Below, one piece after another: positions 31,641 to 44,100 of a stretch of 64,000 bases of DNA. The notes beneath the pieces were generated by a model that ran no database searches, was not told the DNA's origin, and saw nothing but the letters and a program-made list of their open reading frames with translations. The DNA is from Carpediemonas membranifera (lineage: Eukaryota > Fornicata). The stretch lies in the NCBI GenBank assembly GCA_019828565.1, contig JAHDYR010000038.1, positions 496,001 to 560,000 of the forward strand. Direction: 5' to 3'. The position numbers and the translations under genes are program-made. How positions within the stretch are numbered: the first letter of the stretch is position 1; each line of letters starts with the position of its first letter.

Positions 31641-32462
31641 ATGTACAACGGCGAGCTGCTTGGAGATGAAGTCCAGATGAACGCAAATGAAGAAAATGGC
31701 ACTAAGACGCCTCAAAATGCTTTCCTGAACGATGAGATGGAAGGGATCACGCTCACCGATAACTCCATCCCCCACCAGATGATCGACCTCCCCGAGAATC
31801 TCTCTGACCTTCCCGACTTTCAAAAAGAGAACAGAAATGTTCTCCGCGTCATTCTGTCTCCTGGCGAGCAGATGATCGCGATCAAAGACTCGATGCTCTC
31901 CTACATCGGCTCTCTCAAGTTCAAACACAAGGGGAAGACCATGAAGAAGGTCCTGGCCATGGCACTCACTCCTGATGCCCATGTTCCCCTGATGACTGTC
32001 ACCAACTACTCTGAGACCGAGCACGCAGCCATATTCTTCTCCCGCGGCCGTCACGTAATTCCCATGACTCTGAACGGGTCGATAATCGTCAACTCGAACT
32101 CTCTACTCTGCTTTGACCCCGTTATTGACTACGAGATCAAGATGATGAAGAGCGTCAAAACAATCGTTCGTTCCGGTCTCTTCCAGCTCTTCCTTAACGG
32201 ACAAGGGAGGGTCGCACTTGTCGCCCCAACCATCCCCATCACCATGCGAGTCAAGCCCGACAGACCTGTCAGAGTTGACGTCAACTGCGCAGTCGCTTGG
32301 TCGGCATCACTCGATTTCACTTTCAAGTTTAACTTTACGAAAAAGGACTTCATCGGTCTGGGGTCTGGAGAGCAGATCCAGCTCGAGTTCTCAGGCGATG
32401 GCTTCGTGATGGTCGCAGCTACAGCCAAAGCACCCGTACTCGGCGGCTCCACGCGTGGCTAA
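31641..32462 (+). CDS. AIM24-family protein, 273 aa
   Basis: The region from about residue 65 matches the AIM24/DUF124 fold: VLRVILSPGEQMIAIKDSMLSYIG near the start and a closing GDGFVMVAA-type strand near the end, with a glycine/beta-rich core. In fungi Aim24 is mitochondrial and affects inner-membrane organisation; bacterial relatives are of unknown role. I see no clear mitochondrial presequence; the first 65 residues are acidic and polar, so location is uncertain. The start at 31641 is the most upstream ATG in a clean frame; 31677 is an alternative. Confidence 0.75.
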   Translation: MYNGELLGDEVQMNANEENGTKTPQNAFLNDEMEGITLTDNSIPHQMIDLPENLSDLPDFQKENRNVLRVILSPGEQMIAIKDSMLSYIGSLKFKHKGKTMKKVLAMALTPDAHVPLMTVTNYSETEHAAIFFSRGRHVIPMTLNGSIIVNSNSLLCFDPVIDYEIKMMKSVKTIVRSGLFQLFLNGQGRVALVAPTIPITMRVKPDRPVRVDVNCAVAWSASLDFTFKFNFTKKDFIGLGSGEQIQLEFSGDGFVMVAATAKAPVLGGSTRG

Positions 32463-32585
32463 ACGTAGTAAACTAACCCATTAAACACTTATAGTATGGA
32501 AGTAGATCACAGCAATCTCGATGTTGGCCCTTCCGTGCTGGGTCCACGTGTCGCCAGCCTATTTGCGACATACAGAAAGATAAGT

Positions 32586-34190
32586 TTATGATTGAGGGGT
32601 TGGGTCGATGTCGACCGGGATGATGTATGTCCACCTTTTGGGAGCCTTGCACTTGACAAGCTCAGCCACCCCATCTGACTCATCCACCCATTCGAACCAC
32701 TGGCCGGTGGGGCCGCAGAAGCGGAGGGGGAATTTGCTGAACGCTGTCGCCTCAATAGGAACCATGGTAAGATTGTCATCGTCGTTGCAGCAGTGGGTTA
32801 GACCCTCAGTGACCCAGACCATCCGATTGAAGGCACAGAAGAACCCCTTGACCCTCTCTGGGAGCCGGAGCGGGGTGGGTGTGAGGCAGAGGTCGTCCTC
32901 ACGGCATCGAGGCAGCAGGCCCGACTGGGCGATATGAGGGAGAACTCCACCAGCGAATAGCAGTTGGCGGCCACTGAGGAAGACGTTGAATTCATATTCA
33001 GAGGTCATGATCCGGTCGACCCTGAAGGGCAGGTCGACGAAGCCAGAGGTCTCATCCTCGTGCCCGAGTCCCAGCTGGCCTGTTGCCCCCGCTGATCACA
33101 TGACGATCGCCCATGGAGAGGATTACAGTCCAGATATCATGCATGATGTGATCTGGGACAAAGCTAGTGGGCACAGCGACTGGATGGAAGAAGTATCTAC
33201 TCTCCTCCTCGACTGGGCCGACATACCATTCTGGATGTCCACCAGCCATGACAGTGCCGACCGAAGAGAGGAGAACGTCCGATCTCTCTTCATCGACACA
33301 CCAGACACCATACTGTGCTTCTCCCAGGTGGGCAGGCTGGCCTCGAGCGCGGCGACCTTGGGGCAGGCGGGGAAGGTGAGGCGGGTCGGGTCGTTGAACC
33401 TAAATGACTGGAACCCAAGCTGGCTACGTCCGTTAGTGCCCCAGCCCCACAGGCCCTTGGGTGTCCTGGTGATGTGGCTGAACCCGTCGTTGTAGACATC
33501 GAGGGCCCTGGGCATCCTGGCCCTGGTGAGGGCGGTGTGCTTGGCAGTGTCGAGCATGAATAGGCGGCCCATGTACATGCGGTGGTGGTAACATCTGTCG
33601 TGCCCAGGGCTCTGATAGCTCTCGCCGTCCTTCTCGGCGACGTTCAGCGTGAAGAAGAACTTGCGGCAGAGGAACCAGAGGCACTTGGCCTCGGGGGTGA
33701 GAGTCTTGCGGATCTTGTCGTGCATCTCGGTATTGTATGGAAACCTCTTTTGAGCCTCCTCCAGCACCCTGTCCTCGAGGTCGGGGTTGGCCCCGCCACC
33801 CACCAGACACGCCCACACCACGCCCTGGTTCAGCGTGTGCAGGGCAACCGGGAGCTCCTCGCCATCCGCGAGCTCGACGTTCATGGACAGTGGGGGGCCG
33901 CTGGTGAGGATCGAGCGGGCGCGGTCGAGGAGGGCTTGCGCGGATGGTTTGAGAGGGGGCAGCTTGGAGAGCGTGGCGATGAGGGATTCGAGAGAAGCGA
34001 CGCTCGTTGGTGTAGAAGTGCTCTTGTTGTTGTGGATCGAGGGCATCTGCCCGTCGAAGTGCCTGACGTAGGCGCACTGGATCAAGGATGGGATGTCCCC
34101 GGAGATGGAGGCCGTTACAACGAGCGAGGCGCGGAATGCGGTGATCAGCGCATCTCAGATGGCAGATGGCGAGGAACTAGCGCTGCTCAT
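32586..34190 (-). pseudogene. Decayed RCC1-repeat protein gene
   Basis: Reading from an ATG at 34190 there is an in-frame TGA near 34157, then a long open frame with an RCC1-type blade (GLWGWGTNGRSQLGF, then LTFPACPKVAALEAS). Near 33310 the sense shifts to another frame (AGGHPEWYVGPVEEES...GDRHVISGG) and near 33085 shifts back (GATGQLGLGHEDETSG, then LSGRQLLFAGG), ending at 32586. Repeated blades across three breaks show one ancestral RCC1-like propeller of about 530 residues. One stop plus two shifts, not at long homopolymers, argue for real decay. RCC1-type proteins are propeller scaffolds or GEFs; which one this was is unknown. Confidence 0.7.
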
Positions 34191-34413
34191 TGGTTTCAGC
34201 GCTCAGTTGCCCAAATTCTGACTGCCGTCTCGCCGACCGCCAACGCCACCCACCGCGAGCCGCGAGGCACGACCCCAGCGGCCACAGATCCAGTCAAGTC
34301 TGCAGTCAGAGTCGGCGTGAGTCACATTCGCATCAGCAATGCCAGATCTGTCTCCCAACCAGCCAAGGCCTCGAGTTGAGTCCAACGCCCGACTCCATTC
34401 AAATTTTCACAGC

Positions 34414-34566
34414 CTACAGCCTCTGCTCGAGTGCGCTGACAACATCGCAGACGCGGATATCGTTAGTGTCTCCCGCAAACGCCACAAATCTCGCAGAAGA
34501 CAGGCCCAGCGAACCAAGGATCTCGCCCGACAGAAATCTGTGCTTCAGTATTGCGGCGTACACTCA
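34414..34566 (-). pseudogene. 3' remnant of a WD40 gene
   Basis: The minus-strand frame ends RFVAFAGDTNDIRVCDVV plus a short tail and a stop. The intact WD40 gene at 4645 ends RFVAFAGNYNDIRICDVV plus a short tail and a stop. Upstream, SGEILGSLGL corresponds to SSEVVGALDL of the intact gene, with about 13 residues lost between. Upstream of 34566 similarity ends. It is a degraded second copy lying beside the decayed RCC1-like gene. Confidence 0.75.
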
Positions 34567-34933
34567 TCACGCGCACCTGACACGAGACGACCGTGGTTGA
34601 CCGCTTATTGACTGTGACTTGTGGATGAGTCTTTGACAAGGAGAGAGCGGTACTGGAGCTTTCCTCGAAGGATTGCGGTAATCCGAAGCAGACAGTCATT
34701 TTGTTATAGTATAGCGTACCTAGATATAATCTTGTTAAACACACACAGTTGAGGAGAATGTCTCTTGCGGGAGGCAGTGTATCGATGTGACAGGTCGACG
34801 TCTGAGTCTCATTCTCGCGCCGCCTCTTGCAGGCCGTTAAGCCGGTTAGATTCAGGTTGATCTTGTATATGGCCAGGTATGTAACATGTAACTCGTAAAT
34901 CAATGGCAGATCGTCTGAGAACAAGTGTTGCCA
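34567..34933. other. Intergenic, upstream of lysyl-tRNA synthetase
   Basis: 367 nt, AT-rich around 34690-34740, presumably the promoter and 5' UTR of the downstream gene. Nothing else recognised. Confidence 0.45.
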
Positions 34934-36766
34934 ATGTCCGAGCAGCTTGATCCGTCCAAGTACCGCGAAAACCGCATCAACCAGGTCAAGAGCATGATGG
35001 CTGAGAATGTGGAGGCCTATCCCCACAAGTACCCCCCTCAGGTTGAAGGCGAAACCAGAGATCTCACTCCCGTCCCCGAGATCAACTTCCTTTGCGGCGA
35101 TGTTGCTGCTGAGGGTGCTGAGGAGTGCTCTGTTCTTGAGAATGGCCACATCGTCATCCCCAACGGCCAGATCTTCGAGGCCAAGACCTTCTGGGTTGCC
35201 GGCCGCGTGGTCAACAAGCGTTCTTCTGGCAAGGCCATCTACTTCTACGATCTTCAGGGCGACTTCTACGGCGGCAAGGATGCCACACCCGGCGTTCCCC
35301 TGACGTCTCTCCTCCCCAACCCTGACGGCGAGGGTGTCATCGACATCTCCCGCATCCAGATCTTCGCGTGGAAGAACTACTGGGAGAACAAGACCCCCGG
35401 CGCGTTCAAGGCGTTCCACGACTCCGTCCGCCGCGGTGATATCGTCGGCATGCGTGGCCACGCCGGCCGCACCAAGAACGGCCAGCTCTCCGTGTACGTC
35501 AAGGAGATGACCATCCTCGCCCCCTGCCTCCAGATGATGCCCCAGAACGTTGTCGGCAAGGAGATGTTTACGGACAAGGAGACTCGCTACCGCATGCGCT
35601 ACCTCGACCTCATGGTCAACTCCAAGGTCCGCGACACCATGCGCGCCCGCAGCCGCATCGTCTCTGCCCTCCGCACGTTCCTTGATGAGCGCGGCTTCCT
35701 TGAGGTCGAGACCCCGATGATGAACGCCATCCCCGGTGGTGCCACCGCGAGACCATTCGTCACCCACCACAACCACCACGACATCGACCTCTTCATGCGT
35801 ATCGCCCCCGAGCTTTACCTTAAGATGCTCGTTGTCGGCGGCATGGAGAAGGTCTACGAGATGGGCCGCCAGTTCCGTAACGAGTCCGCCGACTTGACCC
35901 ACAACCCCGAGTTCACCACTCTGGAGTTCTACTGGGCCTACGCGGACTACAACGACCTCATCACCCTCACCGAGGAGCTCCTTGAGAGCATGGCGCTGAT
36001 GATCCATGGTAAGACCGAGTTCGTCTACCACCCCGCGGATGGGCCGTACGCCAAGACCGGCAAGACCATCTCCTTCAAGCGCCCGTTCAAGCGCGTCTCG
36101 TTCATGGACGGCATCCAGGAGGGTGTCTTCGCTGAGGTCGACGCGCTCATCGCCGAGCAGGGTCTCACCGACGAGGCCGAGATCGCGGCCCTTCGCGAGG
36201 CTAACACCCTTCCCTCCCTCGCTTTTGCCAACTCTGATGCCGAGGAGGCCGGCCGCCTCCGCCTTGTGGAGATCTGCAAGGCCCGCCACATCCCCTGCGA
36301 GGAGCCCCACACGATCCCCCGCCTCCTGGACAAGATGGCCGAGAAGTACATCGAGAACAACGCCTGGGACCCCGTCTTCCTCTGCGACCACCCCGAGATC
36401 ATGTCGCCCCTGGCCAAGTACCACCGCGCCAAGCCGGGCCAGACGGAGCGCTTCGAGCTGCTCGTCTGCCAGCACGAGCTTCTCAATGCATACACGGAGC
36501 TCAACAACCCCGTTGTCCAGCGTACCAGGTTCGAGGAGCAGGCCGCGCAGAAGGCGGCAGGCGACGACGAGGCGATGTACGCCGACCAGACGTTCCTCAA
36601 CTCCCTGGAGTATGCCCTGCCTCCCACTGCCGGCTGGGGCATCGGTGTGGACCGCCTTGTGATGTTCCTGATGGATCAGTGCTCGATCAGAGAGGTCCTG
36701 CTCTTCCCGCTCATGAAGCCGGAGATTGCCCGCCGCGAGGAGGAGAACGTCAACCAGGAGGAGTAA
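34934..36766 (+). CDS. Lysyl-tRNA synthetase, class II, 610 aa
   Basis: Attaches lysine to tRNA-Lys. It has an N-terminal OB-fold anticodon-binding domain (about residues 70-210; [18 protein letters not shown]) and a class II catalytic core with motif 1 ([21 protein letters not shown]), motif 2 ([18 protein letters not shown]) and motif 3 ([15 protein letters not shown]). Length fits the eukaryotic cytosolic enzyme. Start is the ATG at 34934 ([14 protein letters not shown]). Strong codon bias toward C-ending codons suggests high expression. Intronless. Confidence 0.96.
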   Translation: MSEQLDPSKYRENRINQVKSMMAENVEAYPHKYPPQVEGETRDLTPVPEINFLCGDVAAEGAEECSVLENGHIVIPNGQIFEAKTFWVAGRVVNKRSSGKAIYFYDLQGDFYGGKDATPGVPLTSLLPNPDGEGVIDISRIQIFAWKNYWENKTPGAFKAFHDSVRRGDIVGMRGHAGRTKNGQLSVYVKEMTILAPCLQMMPQNVVGKEMFTDKETRYRMRYLDLMVNSKVRDTMRARSRIVSALRTFLDERGFLEVETPMMNAIPGGATARPFVTHHNHHDIDLFMRIAPELYLKMLVVGGMEKVYEMGRQFRNESADLTHNPEFTTLEFYWAYADYNDLITLTEELLESMALMIHGKTEFVYHPADGPYAKTGKTISFKRPFKRVSFMDGIQEGVFAEVDALIAEQGLTDEAEIAALREANTLPSLAFANSDAEEAGRLRLVEICKARHIPCEEPHTIPRLLDKMAEKYIENNAWDPVFLCDHPEIMSPLAKYHRAKPGQTERFELLVCQHELLNAYTELNNPVVQRTRFEEQAAQKAAGDDEAMYADQTFLNSLEYALPPTAGWGIGVDRLVMFLMDQCSIREVLLFPLMKPEIARREEENVNQEE

Positions 36767-37085
36767 ACATCATTCGGTTAGCTGGTTGTTAATATATCAC
36801 GGAGTGAGGGTGATTACGTCGTTATGCGCGAGAATTTGTTGGCATTTCACGTATTTAGTCCATCTCCATCACGCAGCCATTTTCGTCTATAAACGTGCCT
36901 TGGCATTGGCCAGCAGATGGGGGTTGGTGGGACCTGCGACGGCCCTGCCGGGCTGAAAGTTGGCCCATGTGGTATTTACATGACTATGTAGACGCAGTTA
37001 GAGCCATTATCACCGCGTAGGAGGTATACCCCTTAAACACTTCACACTTGTTTCCAGACTTCAGTAATTACTACGGTTTGACGCA
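36767..37085. other. Intergenic, border of the retroelement cluster
   Basis: About 320 nt between lysyl-tRNA synthetase and the first gag-like frame. It should contain the left end of element 4, but with no second copy in the window the LTR cannot be defined. Confidence 0.4.
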
Positions 37086-38142
37086 ATGGGAGAAGACGTA
37101 ACGATAGGTCCACCGATGAAGGACCTCACGATCGAAGAGTATATGCGAGTACGAGACATCTACGACGAGTACAGCCTGGAGGCAGACGACGGCAAGCACC
37201 GTAAGCCTTTTCACTCCCTGGTCAAGCCTGCGTTGAAGAGACAGGTTTTACGCGAGACAGGGAAGTCCAGGATCGACGAGTTCGTGGAGCCGACATGTGC
37301 GACGAACGGTAACGGATCGGTGTCGACTCAGCAGTACATGAAGCATCAAGACGACGTCAAGAAGGCACGACGCGCACACCAGAAGAAGGAGGACGCATTT
37401 TGGAAGAAGAGCATAGAAGAGCTCGTCCTACCCACTGAAGTGTTCGCACGGACGCAGCTTTGACGAATGGACCTGAGAAGAGCGTAAGCGAAGTGCTCAA
37501 CAGGATTTCAGCGAGAGCGGCGGTGTTGTTCCAGAAGATAGAGGACATCCCGATAGATGCAACGAAGAGGCTGATCTTGGAGGCGTGCAAGCACGAAGGA
37601 CAACACGCAATACTCCAGGGCGTCGTTGACGCATGCACTGACTCAGCCGGAGTCATGCAATCAGTAATGCTGTGGGAGAGGAAGAAGCGCGAGGCAATGA
37701 AGCAGTTTGGGCTGTTGGAGCCCCCACATCGTCTACATCGAAGAAAGACGTGCAGAAGCAAGAGCAGGGGCAGAAGAAGTTGCACTGCTATAACTGCGGG
37801 GTGGGGCCACATGGCCAAGGACTGCCCAGAGCCGAAGATAGCCGGAGGCACCCGTCGCTGTTATCGGTGTGGTAAGGTGGGGCACGTCGCGAAGGACTGT
37901 CCGGACGCCAGTAAACCCGATCAGTGTTTAGTCTTTGCCTCGGGGGTGGAAAGCAAGGTTTGGGAGTGCAGCATGAGTGTCGGGCTGAAGGAGCATGTGG
38001 TGCGGCTCGATACTTGTGCTAGCAGCAATTTCATCCCGCCGGAGTTGGCCAGAGAGTGGGGCATCCGGACGAAGTGGGCCGACCGGTGGGTCAAGCTGGG
38101 CGACAACTCGACGGCGAGAGTGCTGACGGTGTGGCGTTGGCT
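37086..38142 (+). mobile_element. Element 4: truncated Ty3/gypsy-type gag-protease
   Basis: Gag starts at 37086 (MGEDVTIGPPMKD). The frame shifts at a CTTT run near 37459 and twice more around 37715 and 37800, the last at GGGG. Two CCHC zinc knuckles follow (CYNCG..GHMAKDC and CYRCGKVGHVAKDC, about 37780-37910), then an aspartic-protease-like region where LDTCASSNFIP stands for the usual D-T/S-G-A-S. The sequence stops resembling a protease near 38142, where minus-strand element 1 begins. No reverse transcriptase of this copy is found beyond element 1, so the rest is lost or was never in this window. Confidence 0.75.
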
Positions 38143-38169
38143 TAAAGCAAAAAGGTGTTTATCAATTGA

Positions 38170-41087
38170 TTACTCCACACTGCCCTCCCTGAGCAGCCGA
38201 GGGTGCTTCGTCAGGTAAGCTTTGGCGGCCGGCGTATGTGCAAGCGCCTCGACTGGCTCTGTCGTAATCGCGTCGGACCCGACCCAGCGGACCTTGAGTA
38301 AACCGTCGCGGGTGTGACCCACGATCTTATCTACGAACCACTCTTCTTGGTCGCTCGAAGCGAGGTAAGCGAGCTCGCTCTCTTTGAGATCCGTCTTAAG
38401 AGGTATAAGGTGAGACAGGTGCACTGTCCGTCGTGTCGGTGTTGACTGCCCTTTGTCGGCGAGGAGCGGTGTTACGACGGCATTGTAATCGTGCACTGTG
38501 ACGACCTTGAATGGGCCTGCGTGACCGTGGAGCTTGGTCTCTTGAATATTCTTTCGAAGCACGAAGTCTCCTGGCTTCAGTTTGGTCTTCGTGGGAGCCT
38601 CTGCCCTCCCTTCACGGTGGCGCTTGGCCTTCTCGTGAAGTTGCGCGGACCGAACGAGCTTGCTGAGTAGAGTGTCGGTCGTGGTGAGGTACTCTGCGAC
38701 TGAGTGGAGGGGTTGTTGTCGGCGTAGTCCGAAGCATCTTTCGGGCGAATCACCTGCCGTGAGGCCGCCGCTGTGCCGTAAAGCAGCTCCATAGGGGTGA
38801 AGCCTGTCGTTGAGTGTGTCGTGGTGTTGAGGATCCAGGCTACATAGGGGAGTATGTGGGTCGACCACTCGGAGAACTTGTCGAATTCGAGGGCTAGTAC
38901 CCTCATGTGACGTTTGATTTCTCTGTTGACCCGCTCGACCAGCCCGTTGGACTGTGGGTGGAAGGGTGTGGTCTTGTGGTGGCTGGCGTTGAGCCTCTCG
39001 ATGAGACCGGTGACGATTCTGTTGGCATATTCCGGTCCACCGTCAGTGTGTAAGACCTCTGGAATCCCGTGCCGGCAAATGATGGACCAGATGGCCGCCG
39101 CGGCCGAGTCGGCGTTGTTAGAAGGCGATGGTATGAGCTCGGTAAACCTGGTGAACATGTCGGTGACTACGACTACGTAACGGTTACCGGCTGTGTCCTG
39201 ACTGATGGGCCCGAGCGTGTCGACAGCGATCCTGGCGAAGGGCGCGTTGCTCGTGGTGGTGCCTATCTTCACCTTCAGAAAGTTCTTGAGTCTGGTCTTC
39301 TGGCAGATCAGACATGAGTCGATAGCTGTACTGACGCTCTGCTCGAGGTTAGGCCAGTCCATGCCGCGGTCCCTGATCGCCTGAGCGGACTTCTTGACGC
39401 CCATGTGGAAACGATGACCCTCGCGTAGGGCTGCGGGCCGGCATGCAGCCGGGACGAAGATCCTGCCGCGGTAGCGGATGATCCCGTCGTTGTCAGTTGT
39501 GCAATGCTTTGACGGCTTCTCCTCTGGGTGGTCCTTCTGCGCAGCTATGACTGTCTCACGCAGTGTCTCAAGTGCGACCTCCTCTATGTCTGTCGGAACG
39601 TCGAACGGGTATCGCGATAGGAAATCAGCCGTGACGTTGTCTGACCCTGCGAGGTGCTCAATAGTGAAGTGGAACTCAAGCAGCGTCATGAGCCATCTGC
39701 GATGCTTTCGGTTCGTCGCCGCTTTTGCGTGTAATGCGACTAAATTCTTGTGGTCGGTCCTGACTGTAAGGTCCGGGTGTCCGATGAATAGTGGCTGAAG
39801 GTCTGGCCTTGTCAGGCAGTAGACTAGAGCAAAGAGCTCTTGGTCATAGGTTGACCATCTGCGCTGGACGTCCGAGAACGCCTTGCTGAAATAACTGACG
39901 ACTCTCCAGCTGCCCTGTTCTAGCTGTAGCAGGATCCCACCCGCGCCTACGAGGCTGGCGTCTGTCTCGAGCCTCCATGGGAGCGATATGTCCGGTATGG
40001 CGAGCGTCTTCGCGTCTGCAAGTGCGTGGAGAACCTTCTCGAGCGCGTCCTTCTGAGCCTGGCCCCACTTGACGGTAGCGTCCTTGCGGAGCAGCGCGTT
40101 AACGGGCTCGAGCAGCTCTTGGCTGGACGGTATGAACTCAGCAACATAGTTGATGTGACCAAGCACTTGGCGGACCCCGTGGACATTAGTCGGCCTCGGT
40201 AGATCGCGGATTGCGGCGATGCGTGTGGGTGTGGGGCGTCTGCCCTCCGATGAGATGATCTCACCCAGCGCATGTACCTCCTTGTACCCGAAGTGGCACT
40301 TCTCAAGCCGTAGTCTGATGTTGTGGTCCTTCAGGATGCTGAGTGTGGACTTGATGGTGGCTAGGAGCTCTTCAGGAGTGCTCGCGCCTCCCATTATGTC
40401 GTCTATATAGTTGCGGACTCGGTTGTCGTAGACGGGCCTGAGTGTCTGGGCTACGGCGCGCTGAAACTGCGCCGGCAGGTTACGAAGCCCGAAGGGGGCG
40501 AAGAGATACTCCTTGAACGCGCCTGGCACACGGAACGCGGTGAGGTAGACATCATCGGGTCTAACGGGCATCTGATGGAAGCCCTGTCGTAAGTCCATGG
40601 TGAAGAAGTAGCTCGACCCGACAAGATCTTGGACGAGGTGCTTGATGTCCGTCATGGGGAATGCGTCGGGGATCGTGTTCTTGTTGATGTCTCTGTAGTC
40701 GCAGCAGAGTCTCAGCGGCTTGCGCGTGGTTGCATCTGAGCGGCGGTCGACGATGACCACTGGGCTGGCGACGTGTCCGTGGGCGTCTCTGATGATGCCC
40801 TGTGCCTCCAAGTCGGCGAGTTGTTGGTTGACCTCATCTCTCCAAGCAGGGCGAATAGGCCGCGCGGCAGCCTGTGGTAGGTAGGCCCCGGGAACGAGGT
40901 CGATCGTGGCATGTGGCAGCTTGGCGCCGCCTGGTGCAAGCTTGGGAAGGAAGACGGTGTCTCTGTACTTCTCCAGCTCGGACTCGAGCTCGTCCTTGAG
41001 GGGGAACTTCGGGTCTATGTCGAACGGAACGTGATCGGGCTCATCCACCTCGTCGACGTATTCATGGAGGCGCGAAGAGTCGTAGAG
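38170..41087 (-). CDS. Element 1 pol (reverse transcriptase-RNase H-integrase), 3' piece
   Basis: Contains the reverse transcriptase with LCCDYRDINKNTIPD, FTMDLRQGFHQMPV and the YIDD active-site box, RNase H (LETDASLVGAGGILLQ and the ELFALVYCL region), and integrase with the DDE motif spread over AVDTLGPI, HTDGGPEYAN and SNGLVERVNRE. The frame slips at a CCCC run near 38720. Past it the last 200 residues include a chromodomain-like end (EWFVDKIVGHTRDGLLKVRW). The 5' part of this polyprotein continues at 45770 beyond element 2. Confidence 0.85.
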
Positions 41088-41088
41088 G

Positions 41089-41145
41089 TGAGAGCCAGTG
41101 CAGTTTATGTAAACAGATCTACCTGCGCAAGCCAACAATGGCACA
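41089..41145 (+). repeat. Element 2 5' LTR (57 bp)
   Basis: Identical to 45713-45769; starts TGAGAGCC and ends GGCACA. Includes the ATG of the gag frame at 41138. Carries GCAGTTTATGTAAA, also present upstream of element 5 at 62098. Confidence 0.88.
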
Positions 41146-44100
41146 ATATCGATATTCTGCTTCTACAGAATCACACAGTGGTCTATCCGTGATAGACGTC
41201 TCTTCCCTCACAACGGGGTACGAGATCTGGTTACGGGAAGTCGGTAACGTCAAAAGACCCCGTTCTTTCCCCCACGCATTCACGGCAAAGACCCTCGAGC
41301 TTCTACAAGCCACATGGCGGCCCACCTCCACGTTCCCGACCTTCGAGTCGTTCTGGGACTCCCTTATCCCTGACGTGGTCTCGCAGGCACAACACGCCAA
41401 GCAAGAACCTGACAGACACGCCACGTCGTGCCGCGCAAGATACCGCGCGATCATCGACGCTCTGCAGGACGATCTCTTCTTGCTCTGTGCTGCAGCCGCC
41501 AACACCTATAAGGACAGCCCGCTTCTCGACCCGGCGATGCGCCGGATGCAGGCTGTTTACGACCGCGCCGAGGCCGAGCTGAACGATAAGCTCGCCAGCC
41601 TCTGCACGGCCAGCCACGACCGCCACGAGGCGGACCCGGATGCGACCCTCACCTTCGCGACGCTAACGAACCCCCTGGACGACAAACCGGCCCGATCGGC
41701 CGCGGATGTCGCGAGAATCGTCAACTCTCTCCCGTCAGCGGCAACGGCCGCCCCCTCCGCCCCCGTGTCCGTGCGTGACCAGCTTCGCGCCGAGGCCAGG
41801 ACCATCCTGCCTCACCTGTACCTTACCCTGATGCCAACACTCGACCGCGGTGCACGCCTCAAGGCCATCACAAGCAAGGGCACCCAACTGTACGGCCAGA
41901 ACGCGGCCCACCGCCTTAACACTCTGCGCCTGCAGAAGGCGTGCGACGGGTACAACCCCGTCGTCGAGGCCGATGGCTACCATAAGATCCCCGACAGCGC
42001 CCTCCGCGCTGCGGTCCGGTCTGTCGCCCTCAAGGGATACGACGACGACGCGATCCCGCTATACGAGGCGCTGATCGAGCGGGATTCGGACGGCAACTGG
42101 CGTCCCGCCCGCGACTGCATAGACGCCCTCTCGACCCTCGAGACCGACCATCTCGGCCAGATCGTCGTCCCCTGGCAGGCCTATGCCGTGTCGACCAAGA
42201 CGAAGCCGATCCCGGCCGACAACAAGGCACCGCATGATAACAGTCAGTGCTCGAACAAGGACACCTCTGCTCGCGAGGGCCAGCCGCTGAAGCCGAAGGC
42301 CCACAAGGTCGAAGGCCAGGACCCGTTCAAGCAGTTTAAGGACAAGGAGCATTTCTACATCCCGAAGTCTTTCAATCGCTGGTGTGACAGGCATGGCTGG
42401 AACTCAAAGCATACAACCAAGGACTGCGGAGCGAACCAACGCGATGGCGCCGTCGGCGAGGTCCAAACGACCTCCATTCCCATACAGACAACCGTAACGG
42501 TCGCCGGAACCGTCCAACTTCCAGCCAAGCTCGACACTGGCGCAGATGTCTGCGTCATATCCGAGCACCTCGCCCCAAAGATACCAGGAAACATCCAATG
42601 GCGCGAGTCGGACCTCCGCCTGTTCGCCGCGGACGACCGCGTTATCTCCGCGGGCAAGATCGCCACCATGTCCATCACACTCCCTGGCATGGATGGCAAA
42701 ACCGTCACGCTCGACTGGGACGTCCACATGATCACAGGCACCAGCGACAGGATGCTGATCGGCAAGGACCTCCTCAGGCACATCGGCTACGTCCTCAACG
42801 ACCGCCTACTGATACTCCCGTCCGAGAAGCCGGATGATAAGGACGATCTAGAAGAGCACAACATGATCGACGCCGACGTCTTCGAAGCGGCGTCAACCTC
42901 GGACTCGAAGCATTCGCTCGCCGTCACGATCCCGGACGACCACGGCACCGAGTTCGCCAACAAGGTCCGAAGCATCGTCGAGGAGTTCGATGAGGTGTTC
43001 GACCCGGCTCTCCCGCCCGAAGGCAGCAAACTACAGCCTCACAAGATCGAACTCACACGCGATTTTCACCTCAAGTGCCGTCCTCGACAGCTTGTCGGAG
43101 AGGCTGGCTCAGCCGCCCTCTCCGAGATCGAGAAGATGAAGAAGCTCGGCATCATACGAGACAGCCAGTCCGAGCACGCCAGCCGCCACACGATGGCAAC
43201 CAAGAAGAACGGCGAACCCCGCTTCTGCGTCGCATTCAACGATCTTAACGACGCCACGAAGGACGACGCCTTTCCCCTCCCCGATCTGAGGGACCTGCCC
43301 CACGAAGCCGGCGGATGCTCTTACTTTGCATCACTCGATCTCCGGTCCGGATACTGGCAGCAGCTGATGGAGCCGGCCAGCATCCCCCTTACCTCGTTCG
43401 TAGTCCCCGGGCACCAATTCGAGTTCCTCAGGGTCCCGTTTGGACTTAAGAACGCCCCTCCAAGTTTCAACGAGCGATGGAGGCCGTGCTAGATGGCATC
43501 CCCGGCCACCGGGTCTACGTGGATGACATATTCCTCTACGCACGGACCGAAGAAGGATTCCTCAACACCCTGAGACTCACCCTCCAGAGAGCCAAGGACA
43601 ACCGCCTGCGCCTCCGTGCGGACAAATGTACCATCGGCGCCGCCGAAGTGGAGGTCTGCGGATTCATCATCAACAGCTCCGGCCGCTCGGTGAGCCCAGG
43701 CCGCGTCGCCGCGCTGAAGGAGCTGCCCGCCCCCACCACCGTCACAGAGCTCAGACGCACGATGGGCAAGTTTAACCACCTCGCAAACTACCTCCCGCAA
43801 CTCAGCTCAGCCACAGCCCCCCTCAACGCCCTCCTCAAGGGGTCACCCAAGAAGCTAGACAAGCTCCCTTGGACTGAGGAACACGACAAGGCATTCGCGG
43901 CTCTGAAGGAGCTGTGCACCGACAACAAGGCATTGGCACTACCCAACCTGACCTGCAAGTGGACACTTGAGACAGACGCGTCCACAATCGCAGCCGGCGG
44001 AGTGCTGTGGCAACACGAGGGCGACACGAAGAAACCCCTCGCGTACTTCTCAAAGACGTTCACAGAGACCCAACGCCGCTGGGCGACGGTCGAGCAAGAG

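Noticed and set aside
34091-34216. Plus-strand 41-codon frame MSPEMEAVTTSEARN...
   Set aside because: It lies fully opposite the N-terminal part of the RCC1-like pseudogene and has no feature of its own; treated as an antisense shadow.
34463-36475. 670-codon minus-strand frame under lysyl-tRNA synthetase
   Set aside because: Shadow of a highly codon-biased gene; long antisense frames are expected in GC-rich coding sequence.
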